Positions 34,285 to 46,865 of a stretch of DNA of 64,000 nt are shown here, one piece after another. Position numbers and translations under genes: made by a program. The notes beneath the pieces are model-generated. The model searched no databases and was not told the DNA's origin. It was given only the letters and a program-made list of their open reading frames with translations. The first letter of the stretch is position 1, and each line of letters starts with the position of its first letter. This DNA comes from Przewalskia tangutica. Taxonomy: Eukaryota; Streptophyta; Magnoliopsida; Solanales; Solanaceae. The stretch is from NCBI GenBank assembly GCA_029844215.1, contig CM056740.1:27075873-27139872 (forward strand). The letters are read 5' to 3'.

Positions 34285-35235
34285 TCAATCTTTCTTTGTA
34301 TCTACCCGAATACCATCGGCCCCGATAACATGCCCTAAGAAAGCCACTGAAGCCAACCAAAACTCGCATTTCGAGAACTTGGCATACAACTGCCGGTCCC
34401 GGAGGACTCTCAATACCGTCCTCAAATGATCTGTATGCTCCTGCTCTGTGCACGAATAAACCAAGATATCATCAATGAAAACTATCACGAACATATCCAA
34501 GAATGGCTTGAACACCCGGTTCATCAAATCCATGAATATCGCCGGGGCGTTGGTCAACCCGAAAGACATCACCCTGAACTCATAGTGCCCATACCGGGTC
34601 CTGAATGCAGTCTTTGGGATATCTGTCTCTCTAACTCGCACCTGATGATAACCAGATCGCAGGTCTATCTTGGAAAAACATCTCGCACCCTGCAACTGGT
34701 CAAACAAATCATCAATCACGGGAGGATATACGTTCTTGATAGTTACCTTGTTCAGCTGCCTGTAATCAATACACATACGCAGTGTCCCATCCTTCTTCTT
34801 TACAAATAACACTGGCGCTCCCCAGGGAGAAACACTTGGCCTGATAAAGCCTTTCTCCAGCAAGTCCTTCAGCTGGTCCTTCAATTCTTTCAACTCGGCA
34901 GGTGCCATCCTGTATGGCGGAATAGATATCGGTCGAGTGTCTGGCGCCAAATCAATGCAAAACTCAATTTCCCTCCCATGAGGGATACGTGGAAGCTCGT
35001 CTGGAAATACGTCTGAAAACTCTCTAACGACCGGAACTGACTGAAGGTCCGGTATCTCAGCCTCAGTATCGAATACTCGAACCATATGGTAGATATACCC
35101 CTTCCGCACCATCTTTCTAGCCTTGAGGTAAGAAATAAACTTACCCCTCGGCGACGCAGTATTTCCCTTCCATTCAATAACCGGCTCACCAGGAAACTGG
35201 AACCGAACTAATCTCTCTCTACAGTCCATTGGCAT
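34285..35235 (-). CDS. pol: Ty3/gypsy reverse transcriptase
   Basis: Copies element RNA into cDNA in the particle. A 316-residue open segment is the best preserved part of the element. It starts with LVRFQFPGEPVIEWKGN and the IPHGREIEFCIDLAPDTRPI leader, then RT boxes in order: GFIRPSVSPWGAPVLFVKKKD, MCIDYRQLN, FSKIDLRSGYHQ, FRTRYGHYEF, SFGLTNAP and the catalytic FIDDILVYS, then KCEFWL and FLGHVI. All catalytic aspartates are present. It overlaps the end of the protease frame by 17 bp in another frame, so a frameshift separates protease and RT. Downstream the frame breaks near 34285. Confidence 0.97.
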   Translation of the reverse strand: MPMDCRERLVRFQFPGEPVIEWKGNTASPRGKFISYLKARKMVRKGYIYHMVRVFDTEAEIPDLQSVPVVREFSDVFPDELPRIPHGREIEFCIDLAPDTRPISIPPYRMAPAELKELKDQLKDLLEKGFIRPSVSPWGAPVLFVKKKDGTLRMCIDYRQLNKVTIKNVYPPVIDDLFDQLQGARCFSKIDLRSGYHQVRVRETDIPKTAFRTRYGHYEFRVMSFGLTNAPAIFMDLMNRVFKPFLDMFVIVFIDDILVYSCTEQEHTDHLRTVLRVLRDRQLYAKFSKCEFWLASVAFLGHVIGADGIRVDTKKD

Positions 35236-35635
35236 AGCAAGACGCTAGCCAATCCATACCCATAATTACATCAAAGTCCGTCATATCCAACTCTATCAAG
35301 TCGGCTAGAGTCTGACGACTGTCTATAGTCACTGGGAAAGCCTTATATACCCGCTCAGCTACCACCGAATCACCTACTGGCGTAGCCACCTCAAAAGGTC
35401 TTATGGTCTTGGGCTCTATCCCTATTCTACCCGCAATATGAGGAGATATATAGGACAAGGTAGAACCTGGATCTATCAAAGCATATACATCACAACATGC
35501 AATCAATAATGTACCTGTGACGACATCCGTGACGCCCCGGTCCCGACGGCCGACATAGCATAAATACGGCTTCGAGGACCGGCTGGATCGGGACCCTACC
35601 ACGACCCCTGTCGCGGCCTGCCGGTCCGTGAACAC
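35219..35635 (-). CDS. pol: Ty3/gypsy aspartic protease
   Basis: Processes the Gag-Pol polyprotein. A 138-residue segment has TGTLLIACCDVYALIDPGST with the active-site Asp in DPGSTLSYIS, the usual plant Ty3/gypsy variant of D(S/T)G. It then has PFEVATPVGDSVVAERVY and ends DFDVIMGMDWLASCYA, the normal junction to RT. The segment then stops, and the RT continues in a different frame. A matching fragment of this junction lies at 27946-28178. Confidence 0.92.
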   Translation of the reverse strand: MFTDRQAATGVVVGSRSSRSSKPYLCYVGRRDRGVTDVVTGTLLIACCDVYALIDPGSTLSYISPHIAGRIGIEPKTIRPFEVATPVGDSVVAERVYKAFPVTIDSRQTLADLIELDMTDFDVIMGMDWLASCYANGL

Positions 35636-35639
35636 CTTG

Positions 35640-36520
35640 CCCTCCGGGGCGCATCGCTACTGAAGACTAAGATCCAGCCACTGACCCTGTCGGCTGATCC
35701 ATAACATTCCCGCCGCCTCTGGACGGACAATCTCTCCTCAAATGGCCCTGGTGGCCACAAGAGTAACAAGCTCCTGGAGTACCACGACACCCTCCATAAT
35801 GGCAATCGCCGCATCGACCACACCGAGGTATAGGTGGCCTCATCCGACCGGGAACCCCGTCCTCCGGGAACCCAAGCCTAGAACCCCGCTCCCGCCATGA
35901 ATGCCATGTACGTCCGGAAGATGGTGGAGGAGCGCTCTGAACCGGCTGAGGTGCAAATTTGGTCTGCTGCTGAGGTTGTCTACCTCTAAAACTACCGTGA
36001 GGACCGCTGTCTCGCCTCTTCTGCGATACTGTCAATCCGTCGGCCTCGCCTCACACCAGTGCATATGCGCACGCGGGCAATGTCCATGTCGGTGAAGAGC
36101 CACTCCGTGCAACCTCGCCAAGTAATCATCGAGCCTCGTGACATAGCGGTGCACTCGCCCTCCATGTCTGCTACCAAAGCGGGTACATACCTAGCCAACG
36201 AGTCAAACTCTACGTTAGACTCTCGGACCGTCCGCCCACTCTGTCTCAGTGTCAAAAATCTATCGGCCCGAGCCCTCCTCATCTGCGGGGCAAGAAATGG
36301 CCAAGGAACGCCTCTGAGAACTCGTACCAAACAGCTGGAAGGGCATGCTCCCCCCGGGATAGTTCCCATGAATCATCATGTCAACCGCAGTATCCCGCAG
36401 CCGATGGGAGCCCAACAATACCGACTGCTCTCTCAAGCCCGATCACTCTCGCGATCCGTCAGAATCGCTTGATAAACTCTTGAGGGTCATCCTCAGGTCT
36501 CGACCCGTAGAACTCTGGTG
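35640..36520 (-). pseudogene. gag: chromovirus Gag, C-terminal part with zinc knuckle
   Basis: The continuation of gag after the nested solo LTR. The first bases encode PPEFYGSR. Open pieces follow at 35992-36369 (Gag core with MRRARADRFLTLRQSGRTVRE) and 35667-36035. The latter holds a PPIPRCGRCGDCHYGGCRG Cys/His block and the CCHC knuckle CYSCGHQGHLRRDC (about 35728-35769). Frames break near 36380 and 36000. Homologous to the gag-only family Gag at 3785, 55385 and 61352. Confidence 0.88.
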
Positions 36521-36525
36521 GACTG

Positions 36526-39500
36526 TGTCACGACCCAAACCCGGGCCCGCGACTGGTGCCTTACCCCGGGCACCCTAGCGATACAACATCAGAGAAAATC
36601 AGCGAAAATAAAAACTCATGAAGATAAACAGTGAAATAAGAAAACAGGCTAACCAAAACGGTTACCTTTCTGTATATATATAATATAAAAACTTGAACAG
36701 TTACATCCCTTTTACAAAACCTGCCCATAAAGATTACTGCGACCTCTACGAATGTTATAACAACAACGACGGGACAGGGCCCCGCCATACCCCTGAATGT
36801 AAGTACCTACAATAACAGGGGACTATACCAAAGATAAGCCTCCGGAGAAACGGAGCTTCCCAAAGCGCTGAACTGTGATCCTATGAGCGAGGATCGACGA
36901 TCGGTGTACTCTACCGCGGCGTGAACGCAGCCCTCAAGAGGTCGACAACAGTACCAAGTATGTGAAATCGTAGTATCAAATCAAATCATAACATTTTAAA
37001 ACCAATTACAAATACAACCAATTCAACCACACATAGTGCCACAAAGATAAACAAGAGCAAAATAGATATAATGTAATCGTCTTTTCTAGGCCGCTAATGA
37101 TCGGCAAGGCCAATCGCCCATAGTATCATTATGCGTGCCTAATCCTCGAACTCCCGCACCGCATAGTCACATGCACCCGCATGAGGTATTCTCGCGACGG
37201 GGTAGCTAACCCGCATCCTCCTCGACTCCCGCATCGCATAGTCACACACGCATCGCATGAGGTATTCTCGAATCATAGTCACACGCATCGCATGAGGTAT
37301 ACCGCGTCGGTAACACACCCGGAGTGATCATCCTGGAACTCCCGCAGCTCCGCATGGTCACACAGACCGCATGAGCTATTCCTCGAATCATAGTCACACA
37401 GACCGCATGAGGTATACCTCGCATCGAGGGTGGCAAGTCCTCGGCATCATAACAAGTCAGGGGGTATGTGATATAATAGCAGTACAACGGGCTTATCGTT
37501 TAACAACGTAAGCACAACAAGAATAACCCCCTCACACAAACATCACAGGACACTAACACACGTAGCATCGTAACATGTTTACATATCAAACCATCTTACT
37601 ACACTTTCCAGAAATCATTACAAGACTTTCAAGTAAACCGTTCCTTCTATCTTCCTTAAGTCGTTATACCTAACTTCCCATAAAGCTAGTATAACACTTA
37701 AGCTTTTAAAACCAAGTATTTCTTTTCTTTCAAAAATGATTCATAACTCTTTTGAAATACTTCAAGATTCTTATTATTTAAAACTCAAGTCAAAAGACAT
37801 CATAGTAAAACCAAAACAATTTCCATACCTTCTTTTTAAACCAATCTTAAGACAAAACCATACCTTCCCTTAAAACAAAGGCACTTTTTTCCTTTAAAAG
37901 TCAAGTAGCAATATACTTTTTAAACCAAGTGTCTTACTCTTTTAAAAACAAGTAACCTATACCTTTAAATCAAGTTACTTCTCCTTTCCCAAAGTCAAGT
38001 TGTTTATAAGTCAAGTTATCATTTTAAATCCAATGATAAAACCATTCTTATTTTCGAAATCAAGGTAACTTTATTCTTTAAAAGACCACACACCCATTAC
38101 TCATGAGTGAGGTTTTACAACTTTTTAACCTAATTCAAGTCCTTAATATTTCATAACAAGTCACTTAACTTTGGAATCAAGTCAAGGACACAAAAGGAAA
38201 ATCAACTTCCTTTAACCACACGTGCGTCTACCGCACTAAATATATTTCACAAATATCATGCTAGAAAGGATAGGAAGAGGTTCACATACCTCGCGACGAT
38301 TATCGACAATAAGCAAAACGCTCCAAAGTACTCTAACCTTGCTCGCCTTTTCCACCCTTCAAGTAGAATACGCTACTCGTAGTACTTCAACCTATAAAGG
38401 CCACAAAACGTCTATCAACCTCAAGATCTCTTCGTGGAATAATTCTAGATACCAGATTCCTTATTCTACGGAAAATTCGGCAGCACCCCCCCCCCCCCCC
38501 CCCCCCGCAACCACATAAATCTCCTCCTCTAACGAGGCCTGCTACCAAACCAACAATCCCAGGGGGGGTTACACGTCTAACCGGACGTGTACAATTCTAC
38601 TCCACAATAATACTACTACCATCAGAATACAATCCTATGTAAATACTGATTCAATTCTTATCCATATTCATTCTACATATAGTATACTCAACTATACATT
38701 ACTACAACATGTAATATCCAATTACAATAGGGGGACAAAGATCATTACCTCGATAAGCCCAAAATTATCCAAGATTATAAGTCGATCCTGAGCAACGTTT
38801 AGCTCCAAATCCTTACGCTCCAACCCGCTCCAAGCAACCCTTAGAAATTTCTAAACAACTTCTCTTAACACTTCATCTAAGCTATGAAGATTTTTCTAGG
38901 GCTTCGTTTTGCGACTAATGGAATAAAGTAGTATTTTCGGGCTCTTATGTTGGGATAACTTTAGAATACTACTAGGGATACAAGGCTAAGGTATTTGGGA
39001 TTAGTAACAATACTTGAAGACATCTTTCTACCACGGGGGGGGGTATTTCGACGAGAGCTTCTAAGAGGGGGAGGGAGTGTTTCGGACGAGACCACTACAA
39101 AGGGGGAGGGAGTTTGAGACTTGGAAAAATGTTTAATGGATGAAGAAGTCTTGCACTAGAGGGGGGGTATTTATAGAACAATGAAGGGCCAAGATTCAAG
39201 CAAGTGGAGGTGTAGATTAAGTAGCTTGAAGTGGAGTCTTCCACCAAGTGTCCACCACAACCTTGGGACATATGTCCACCACAACATTGGGAAATATGTC
39301 CACCACAACAATGAGCCAAGTGGCCATCCACTTGCTCAAGAAAACCGTCCAAGGCAAGCCCCCACTTGCCCACAAAAATCGTCCCACCTACTCCCACTAT
39401 CCCAAAGAATTATCTTGCAAGACTTGACTATTTGACTTGTCCACTAGCCCACCATTTTCGTCCAACCAAGCCACCTAAGGGTGACACATGTCGCCATCCT

Positions 39501-39689
39501 ATTGGTCCAAAATATTTTGTCTCTCGGTAAAATCCGTAATCGGTTAAAATATTAAAAACGTAGAATTTCCTTCACAAGGTTCGGAATCTTTTCCGTTGAA
39601 AGTTTACAATTTCATTCTAAACCTAATTAGGGATTAAACAATTGTACGTACGTCCTCACATACATACCCTGGAAATACGGGGTGTAACA
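36526..39689 (-). mobile_element. solo LTR (TSD gactg) splitting the chromovirus gag
   Basis: tgtcacgacc at 36526 to tgtaaca at 39689. TSD gactg at 36521-36525 and 39690-39694. Length is 3,164 bp. Its removal rejoins gag between the RDFLCC and PPEFYG regions without loss. Contains a minus-strand TATA box (about 39168-39178), a splice-donor-like site near 38288, a C-homopolymer (about 38487-38506) and a minisatellite. It is younger than the chromovirus insertion. Confidence 0.95.
37105..37445 (-). repeat. LTR minisatellite of the solo LTR
   Basis: Degenerate units built from catagtcacacgca(c)cgcatga and ggta(t)tctcg recur about six times. It occupies the same LTR slot as other minisatellites but is a different sequence, closer to the cccgcatg arrays at 29930. 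Confidence 0.7.
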
Positions 39690-40050
39690 GACTGCAACAC
39701 AAAAAGTCCCGCAGTCTCAAGCTATCTGCTCCGTGGGGGGCTACGGGTACAACCGGAACCGCTGCCTCCCGTCTATGCTCCTGCCTAGCCACGATCCTGG
39801 CTAATAACTGGGCCATCTCCTTGTAGCCCATATCCTCCGCAACAGGCTGTGTAACTGGAGGCTCATGTTTCGCGGTCTCAGTAGCCACTGTTGCCGCCCC
39901 AAACTCTGCTGGAGTTGGCGACGTCGTGGAACTCGCCGTCCGAAACATCTCCTCTGGTAAAGACTGGCTCGTGCCACGGTAACCCTGTCCTACTACTAGT
40001 AGTTCCTCACGCTTGCCCTTCTGGGCCGCGGTTGCCTTGCGTGGAGGCAT
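39690..40050 (-). pseudogene. gag: chromovirus Gag, N-terminal part (interrupted)
   Basis: Start MPPRKATAAQKGKREE at 40050, matching MPLRKATRAQKGK of the gag-only copies. The frame runs through PVAEDMGYKEMAQLLARIVAR and GADSLRLRDFLCC, then enters the solo LTR, where it ends in unrelated codons. The gag start lies about 190 bp after the primer site, as in the gag-only elements. Confidence 0.92.
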
Positions 40051-40239
40051 AACTGATATATAAAAATATGTCAGAGGAAGTTCAACCTATAACACAGCTC
40101 TATTGCACGATCTTAGAGTGAAAGAATGGAAACCAATCCTAAATATCCTGTAGCCTCCTGATTATAGATGTGGTGCACGACACACCGATAATCAAGACTC
40201 TACTAGATACGGCCTGTAGACCCTTTCCGAGGATTAACT

Positions 40240-40251
40240 GCTCTGATACCA
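40240..40251 (-). other. primer binding site, tRNA-iMet (chromovirus)
   Basis: The minus strand reads TGGTATCAGAGC, 4 bases from the LTR end at 40256. Confidence 0.92.
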
Positions 40252-40255
40252 CTTT

Positions 40256-41098
40256 TGTCACGACCCGACCACGGACCCGTGACTGGTGCCTTACCCCGGG
40301 CACCCTTGTGATACAACATCAGAGAAAACCAACGGAAGATAAACTCACAACAAGAACCCATATATAAAATAAGCAGGCTAACCCAAAATGGCTACCTCTA
40401 ATCCAACAAAGCTGAACAGTTACATCCCTAACAATCCCAGCTATAACAGGACTACAAGCCTCTAAGAATGAGTAAACACTATGACGACGGGGCCGCCATG
40501 CCCCTGAATGTACAAATATCTACAACACCGGGGAGAACCGTACCAAAAGTCGAGCCTCCGGAGAAATGGAGCTCCTGACACCTGAGTAAAGATCCTAAGA
40601 ATGAGGATCCATCACCTGTTTTCCCTTACCTGCGGCATGAACGCAGCCCCCGAGGAAGGGGGTCAGTACACAATATGTACCAAGTATGTAAAACTGGAAA
40701 ATACTGAATTAATATCATAAGTTAAAAATAAATTGGAGTCATGGAAGAGAGTCAAAAATACAGTACACTGTGCCTTACTAACAATGAGAGTAACAAGTAT
40801 AAACTTTACTGCATAAAATAGGAGGCTCATGATCAAAACAGGATCTCCTGCCCGTAGTATCATTAAGCAATCCTACTCCTGGGACTGTTTCACCCGCATG
40901 GGTCCTGTGGACCCGCATAAGGTCATCACCTCGCATGGGACTATTTCACCCGCATGGGACTATTTCACCCGCATGAGGTCATCCGCCTCGCATGGGATTA
41001 TTTCACCCGCATGGGACTATTTCACCCGCATGGACCCTGTGGGCCCGCATGAGTACAAGCGCCGCACTCGCATCATGGGTAGCAAATCCATGGCATAA

Positions 41099-41150
<52 letters not shown>

Positions 41151-42974
41151 ATAAATCAGCGCAACCGGCTATCGTACATAACATAAGCGCTACCGGCTTA
41201 TCATAACGTAAACGTAAGCAAGTTAAGAATATCTCCTAACTTCTTAATAACATTTCTAGTACATCCTCTCATTTTAGTTACTTAAGGCACTACATGTCGT
41301 TTTAAAAAAAAGAAAATCCGGGAATTTAACCCAAGTACCACGTTCCTTAAACCTTTTAAGAAAATGACTCCTTTTATGTAAAATCTCCCAAGATACTAAT
41401 AACCATAGTATCAAGTCACGCTTATCTTTAAAAATACAATAGACTTCTAAATCAAGTGACTTCATTTCTTTCAAAACCTTAGGCAATTAATGCCTTAAAA
41501 ACAATTTGTCTTTCACAAATTCAAATCTTTTATCCGTACTTATTTTACTTGGAGTAAACCTTTCCTTATTAACCTTTCATAAAACCAATACAACCAACTT
41601 CCCATAAAGTTGTTATATTACCATTTTACACTAGTCAAACACATCTCCCTATATCCAAGGGACTTATACTTTTATACGAAACAAGTATCATATACTTAAA
41701 ACAAGTGAAGAATGTCAAATCTTGTACGTCTACCGCACTACATAGGTACAACTACTCATGCTCAAGAGATAAGGAAGCTCCACATACCTCTTCGGTCAAT
41801 CCACTTGCTAAGTCCAAAATACCGCACGTAATATGTCAACCTATAATGACCATAATACGTTTATTAACCTCTAATTTCAATGTAGAATATTCCAAGTTCA
41901 AAGTTACTAATTCCTATGGAAAATTGGGCAGCATTTCCTTTGTTTCTACATACTTGCCACCTTTTTCTCATGGCCGAATTCAACATCCAAACGCCACATT
42001 TAAGGCCCAACAATCCAAACATTTCAAAGGGGATTACACACCTAAACTTGGGTGTGTAAAATTCTGCCCCATAGGGTACAACAATTAACTTAACAAATTT
42101 AAGGTAGTTCTTAGGCTACAACATGCTCACATAATCTTCTTAACCAATTCTTTCACATCCAAACCACATTTCTTACATGCAATGAATCTAAGAGCATTAT
42201 TTACTACTACAAGTTCCTTCTTCTTCACATGCAACATCAATAACTAGCTACAAGAGAAGAATTGTTACCTTAGAGCTTTAGCCAAAATTATTCCAACAAT
42301 TTTGCTAGCCTCTTTTCCAAGAACACCACCACAATAACTCCTACAAGCTAGCCACAAGCTTCCTTCTTGTCTTAACTTTTCAGATTTTCCTTAATCTTTG
42401 AATTCCTCTTGGAATTCTAGAGAGAAGTGAGAGCTTTAGCTTAGAGAGAGAGAAGGATTTGAAAGATGACCAAGTCTTCAAGACTTGGTCAATATATAAG
42501 ACATGCAAAAATCAGATGGGGGGGACACTTGTCACCCACCCATGACCTCTTTTAAAACAAAACAGTGCAGAATTTCCCACTCAGCTTAGCCTCGGCGCCG
42601 CGGCCCTGCAGCCGGCTCCGCGACACTGCAACTTCTGCCGACTCACAGGACTTTCGCCGCCGCCGCCGCTGCCGCGACCACGTGGCTCCCGCTCAAACAC
42701 CTTTCTCGTCCGTCACAGACCGAACTTGTAACTCCCATAACTTTCTACTCCGATGTCCTATCGACGAACGGTTGGTTGCGTTGGAAACTAGACTCAACGA
42801 ACTACGCACTAGGCCTTTGAACCACCTAGGAATTCTCAATGTACCGGGTCACAACCCGCCCCAAAGTTGACTAAAACCCGTCCGAAACAATCCGTCAACT
42901 TATCTTTCGAAAATTTCAAGTCTTACTCCTTTCGTACGCTCTCACACGTATGGCCAGAACCACGGGGTATAACA
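40256..42974 (-). mobile_element. chromovirus 5' LTR (2,719 bp)
   Basis: TG/CA-bounded partner of 29304-32007. It has a TATA-like site next to the 42468-42490 palindrome, splice-donor-like sites near 42265 and 41790 (minus strand), the cccgcatg minisatellite (40893-41078) and the triple hairpin (about 40640-40690). Confidence 0.93.
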
Positions 42975-44671
42975 TGATCCTAGGAACGAGGATCTGCAAC
43001 CTGCTTACCCCTACCTGCGGCATGAACGCAGCCCCCGAGGACGGGGATCAGTACAAAATATGTACCAAGTATGTGGAACTAAAAGTATTGTAATTCAAAT
43101 CATAAAGTCTAGATATATAAAGCTGGAGACAAGCATGATAATCAAATTAACAGTACCACCGTGCCTTGTCGAAACGAAAGTAATGAAAGTCAGTTTTTAC
43201 CTTTTAAAGACTAATTCATCACATAAACAATAGTCCCACCAAGGCTAGGGACACAGTCCAGTAAGGGTCTCAAGCCCGCAAACATTAAGCGTGCCCGTGG
43301 AATCCTCCATAACTGCAGACGCAAGTGTAAAATATATATATATGTAACACGCCTGTGGAATCCTACATCACTGTCGGCGTGCACATATGCAATATATATA
43401 TCTCATGCCCGTGGAATCCCTCATCTTGGGTACATGACTTCATGGAGAGCTAATCCATGGAATAATAATAGTATATAACATGCCCGTGGAATCCCTCATC
43501 TCGGGTACATGTCTTCATGGGGAGCTAGTCTATGGAATAATAATAGTATATAACATGCCCGTGGAATCTCTCATCTCGGGTACATGTCTTCATGGAGAGC
43601 TAGTCCATGGAATAATAATATCATCCGGGAGTTTAACCCGCATCATGGTTGCATGCCCCGGAATCCCTCATCGTATAAGCATGTCCATGGAACAATCACA
43701 ATGGAAGCGTACCCGTGGAATCCTTCATCACCGCTTCGACGCCCAAGTAAATTCATTAACAAAACAGCCCCTCCAACCGAGAGTCACTAAGTAAAATATA
43801 ATACTAGCACTCAAAGGCTATCGCAAGCAAGCATAGACAAGTTCATAAAATCTTTAGACTTTCATTATCATACCAAAAATGAATTTCATTTTATAAACTC
43901 AAGGTACTTTCGTTTTACGTGAAATACGGGGATTTAACCCAAAGTACTACGTACTTCTAAGCTTTTGAAAAGGACTTATTTCATAAAATAGAACAAGATA
44001 CTAACGCCCGTAGTATCAAAGTAAGTTTACTTTTCGAGTCAAGCCACTACACCTTTAGAAATACACTTTAAGGCTTCTAAACCAAATGACCTCTATTTTC
44101 ACAACCTAGACAACTTATGCCTTCAAATTAAGTAGACCATTCTCTTAAATTTTCATAAAGTCGTTATAACTAACTTCCCATAAAGCCGTTATAACTCTTT
44201 AAGCATTTAGGCAAAATAAGACATCTTCATCCTTTAAAATCAAGGCAGTTAATTCTCTACTCAACCAACTTTGGACAATTCGAGACAAGGCAATGACATC
44301 AAAACAAAGCTGAATTCATTTAAAGATCGTACGTCTATTGTACTATACATTTACAATACATCATGCTCAAGAGATGGGGGAAAGTTCCACATACCTCTTC
44401 GGCTTAATCCACTTGCTAACTTTAATATGCCGCACGTAGAATGTCAAACTATAATGACCATAATACAGCTATCAACTTCTAGCTTTTAATGTAGAATATT
44501 CTAAGTGTAAAACTTCCTATTCTACGAAAAATTGGACAGCAGTTCCTTTGTTTCTACATACTTTTCCACCTTTTTCAAGGCCCGAAATCAATAACCAAAC
44601 ATGCCACATTTAAGGCTCAACAATTTAGCTAACCAAAGAGGATTACACGCCTAACAAGACGTGTAAAATTC
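42975..44671 (-). mobile_element. older minus LTR fragment hosting the chromovirus
   Basis: Continues 29204-29303 after the tgatc TSD. Contains the ctgcggcatgaacgcag hairpin, a minisatellite, and the splice-donor-like site near 44391 (minus strand). It is cut at 44671 by another minus LTR beginning tgtcacgacc. Confidence 0.85.
43404..43632 (-). repeat. LTR minisatellite, ~76-bp unit, 3 copies
   Basis: atgcccgtggaatcc recurs at about 43405, 43481 and 43557, each followed by ctcatct(t/c)gggtacatg and ggaataataata. Confidence 0.88.
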
Positions 44672-46865
44672 TGTCACGACCCGGCCTCGGGCCCGCGACT
44701 GGTGCCTTACCCCGGGCACCCTAGTGATAATACATCAGAGAAAAACCAGCGGAAATAAAATCATAGACATGAAACAAGATATAAAATAAGAAACAGGCTA
44801 ACCAAAACGGTCACCTTTCTGCATATATATAAAACCCGAACAGTTATCCTTTACAAGCCCAACTCACAACAGTACTACAGACCTCTAAGAGTTTTTATAA
44901 CAACTACGATGGGACAGGGCCCCTCCATACCCCTGAATGTACAAGTACTTACACTGACAGGGAATCTATACCAAAAAATAAACCTCCTGAGAAACGTAGC
45001 TTCCCAATACGCAGAACCGTGATCCTATGAGCGAGGATCAACAACTGGTGTACCTCTACCGCGCAGATGAACGCAGCTCGGGCGTGGTCGATAACAGTAC
45101 CAAGTATGTGAAACTGAAAATACTGTAATGAAATCACATTTCATCATTTTTAAAAGACCATTTCGCAATAAGTAAACAGTTATGTCAAGTAAGGGACGCA
45201 TGTCCTCAAAATCACCACTCACACATAACTATGGTTCTCACGCCCACAATATCAATCATGCCCGTGGAACTCCTTCCTCACTGCCGGAAGTACATGATGT
45301 AAAAACAACACCCATATGTGAACCTGAACACTAGATCATGCATGCGTCATAAAACCGATCGGGCCAAGTAGAATAGCCAACTACCAGATCCGAAAACTAG
45401 TCATAAAACTTCACGGGCCAAGTACGGAAGCCAAATACCAGATCCGAAAACTAGCCACGCAACTGGCTGAGGCAAGTATCTTAAGCTAACGTACCAGTGC
45501 CTACCGTCTCACGAGATATGACCGAGGCAAGTAATCGGCTATCTACCGATGCACGATACACGAGAAATGACCAGGACAAGTATCTAAAGTGCGCCTGTAA
45601 CCACATGTACAAATCAAGCCCGTGATCGCTCGTCACTGCGGAAAGCTTCATGGATTAGCGGTCCATGGACTAATAACATAACCCGGGAATTTAACCCGCA
45701 CAATGGTTGCATGCCCCGGCATCTTACCTCGGTATAAGCATGGCCATGAAACCATCCTAGTGGACGCATACCCGTGGACCATCCAACTTGTCAGTATGTC
45801 CAAAGGAAATAACAAGATAACACTCCTAGTGGAAGCATACCCGTGGACCATCCAACTCGTCAGTATGTCCAAAGGAAATAACAAGATAACACTCATAGTG
45901 GAAGCATACCCGTGGACCATCCAACTCGTCAGTATGTCAAGCAATCAACCAGATAACCGACCCTCCATCGAGAGACACGGTAGCATAGAAATACAACACT
46001 TGCACAACAAAGGCTATCACAACAAGCATAGGCAAGTTCAACGTACTTATAGACTTTTACTAACATGTAAACTGATTCATCAATTTTATCAACTCCAAGT
46101 ACTTTCATTTATGCCAACAATCCGGGTTTTAACCCCAAAATACTACATACTTTTCGTTCTTTCAAAAAGACATTTTTTTATGTAAAAGCCACACGATACT
46201 AATACTTGTAGTATCAAAACACGCTTTCTTTTCAAACCAAATTACTACACCTTCAGAAAATCTTTACAAGGCCTTTAAAATCAAGTACTCTATACTTTTT
46301 AAACCAAGTGTTTTACATTTAAAACAACATCAAGTATACTTTTAAAACCCAAGTAACTTACTCTTTTCAAAACAAGTAACTTATACTTTTAAATCAAGTT
46401 ACTTCTCCTTTTCCGAAATCAAGTTGTTTATAAGTCAAGTCTCTTATCTTTCAAGATCAAGTCTCTCTTTTATCTTCATAAAGTCGTTATAACTAACTTC
46501 CCATAAAGCTATTATAACACTTTATGTTTTAAACAAACCAAATTCATTTCACACACGTACGTCTACCGTACTATATAGTTCACAACAACCATGCTCAAGA
46601 GTATAGGAAGAATCACATACCTCTTCGGCTTAATCCACTAGCCAAGTCGAGTATGCCGCGCGTAGTATATACACATATAATAACCACAACACATCTATCA
46701 ACATCTAGGTTCCTTCGTAGAATATTTCTAAGTAAAACGTCTCTTATTCTATGGAAAATCGGGCAGCACTTCCCCTGTAACTCCGTACCTTTCCACCTTT
46801 TTCAAGGTCCGATATCAATTGCCAACATGCCACACTTAAGGCGCAGTAATATAACAATCTCAAAG
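44672..46865 (-). mobile_element. minus LTR, 3' two-thirds
   Basis: Starts tgtcacgacccggcc at 44672. Runs through the conserved 3' blocks, a 69-bp minisatellite, the splice-donor-like site near 46618 and the catgccacacttaaggcgc block, and stops abruptly at about 46865. It belongs with the 1872/17470 LTR subfamily. About 0.5 kb is missing before its probable remainder at 51426-51516. Confidence 0.85.
45763..45947 (-). repeat. LTR minisatellite, 69-bp unit, 3 copies
   Basis: gtggaccatccaact(t/c)gtcag recurs at about 45774, 45843 and 45912. The reverse complement of this unit is present twice at 2392-2513 and 21541-21660. Confidence 0.92.

Larger units (their letters stand above)
29304..42974 (-). 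mobile_element. complete Tekay/Del-like Ty3/gypsy chromovirus
   Basis: TG at 29304 to CA at 42974, TSD tgatc (29299-29303 and 42975-42979). LTRs are 40256-42974 (5') and 29304-32007 (3'). Minus-strand order: PBS, gag (split), protease, RT, RNase H, integrase, chromodomain, PPT, which is the Ty3/gypsy order. Total is 13.7 kb, or about 10.5 kb without the nested solo LTR. The near-identical LTRs imply a recent insertion. Confidence 0.95.

Noticed and set aside
34426..34809. Plus-strand open frame of 127 residues
   Set aside because: It is antisense to the reverse transcriptase core, whose motifs are unmistakable on the minus strand.
38487..38506. C/G homopolymers (also ~31551-31565, ~27474-27484) as G-quadruplex signals
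   Set aside because: Single long runs rather than spaced G-tracts, of uncertain length in any assembly. Not present in sister LTR copies.
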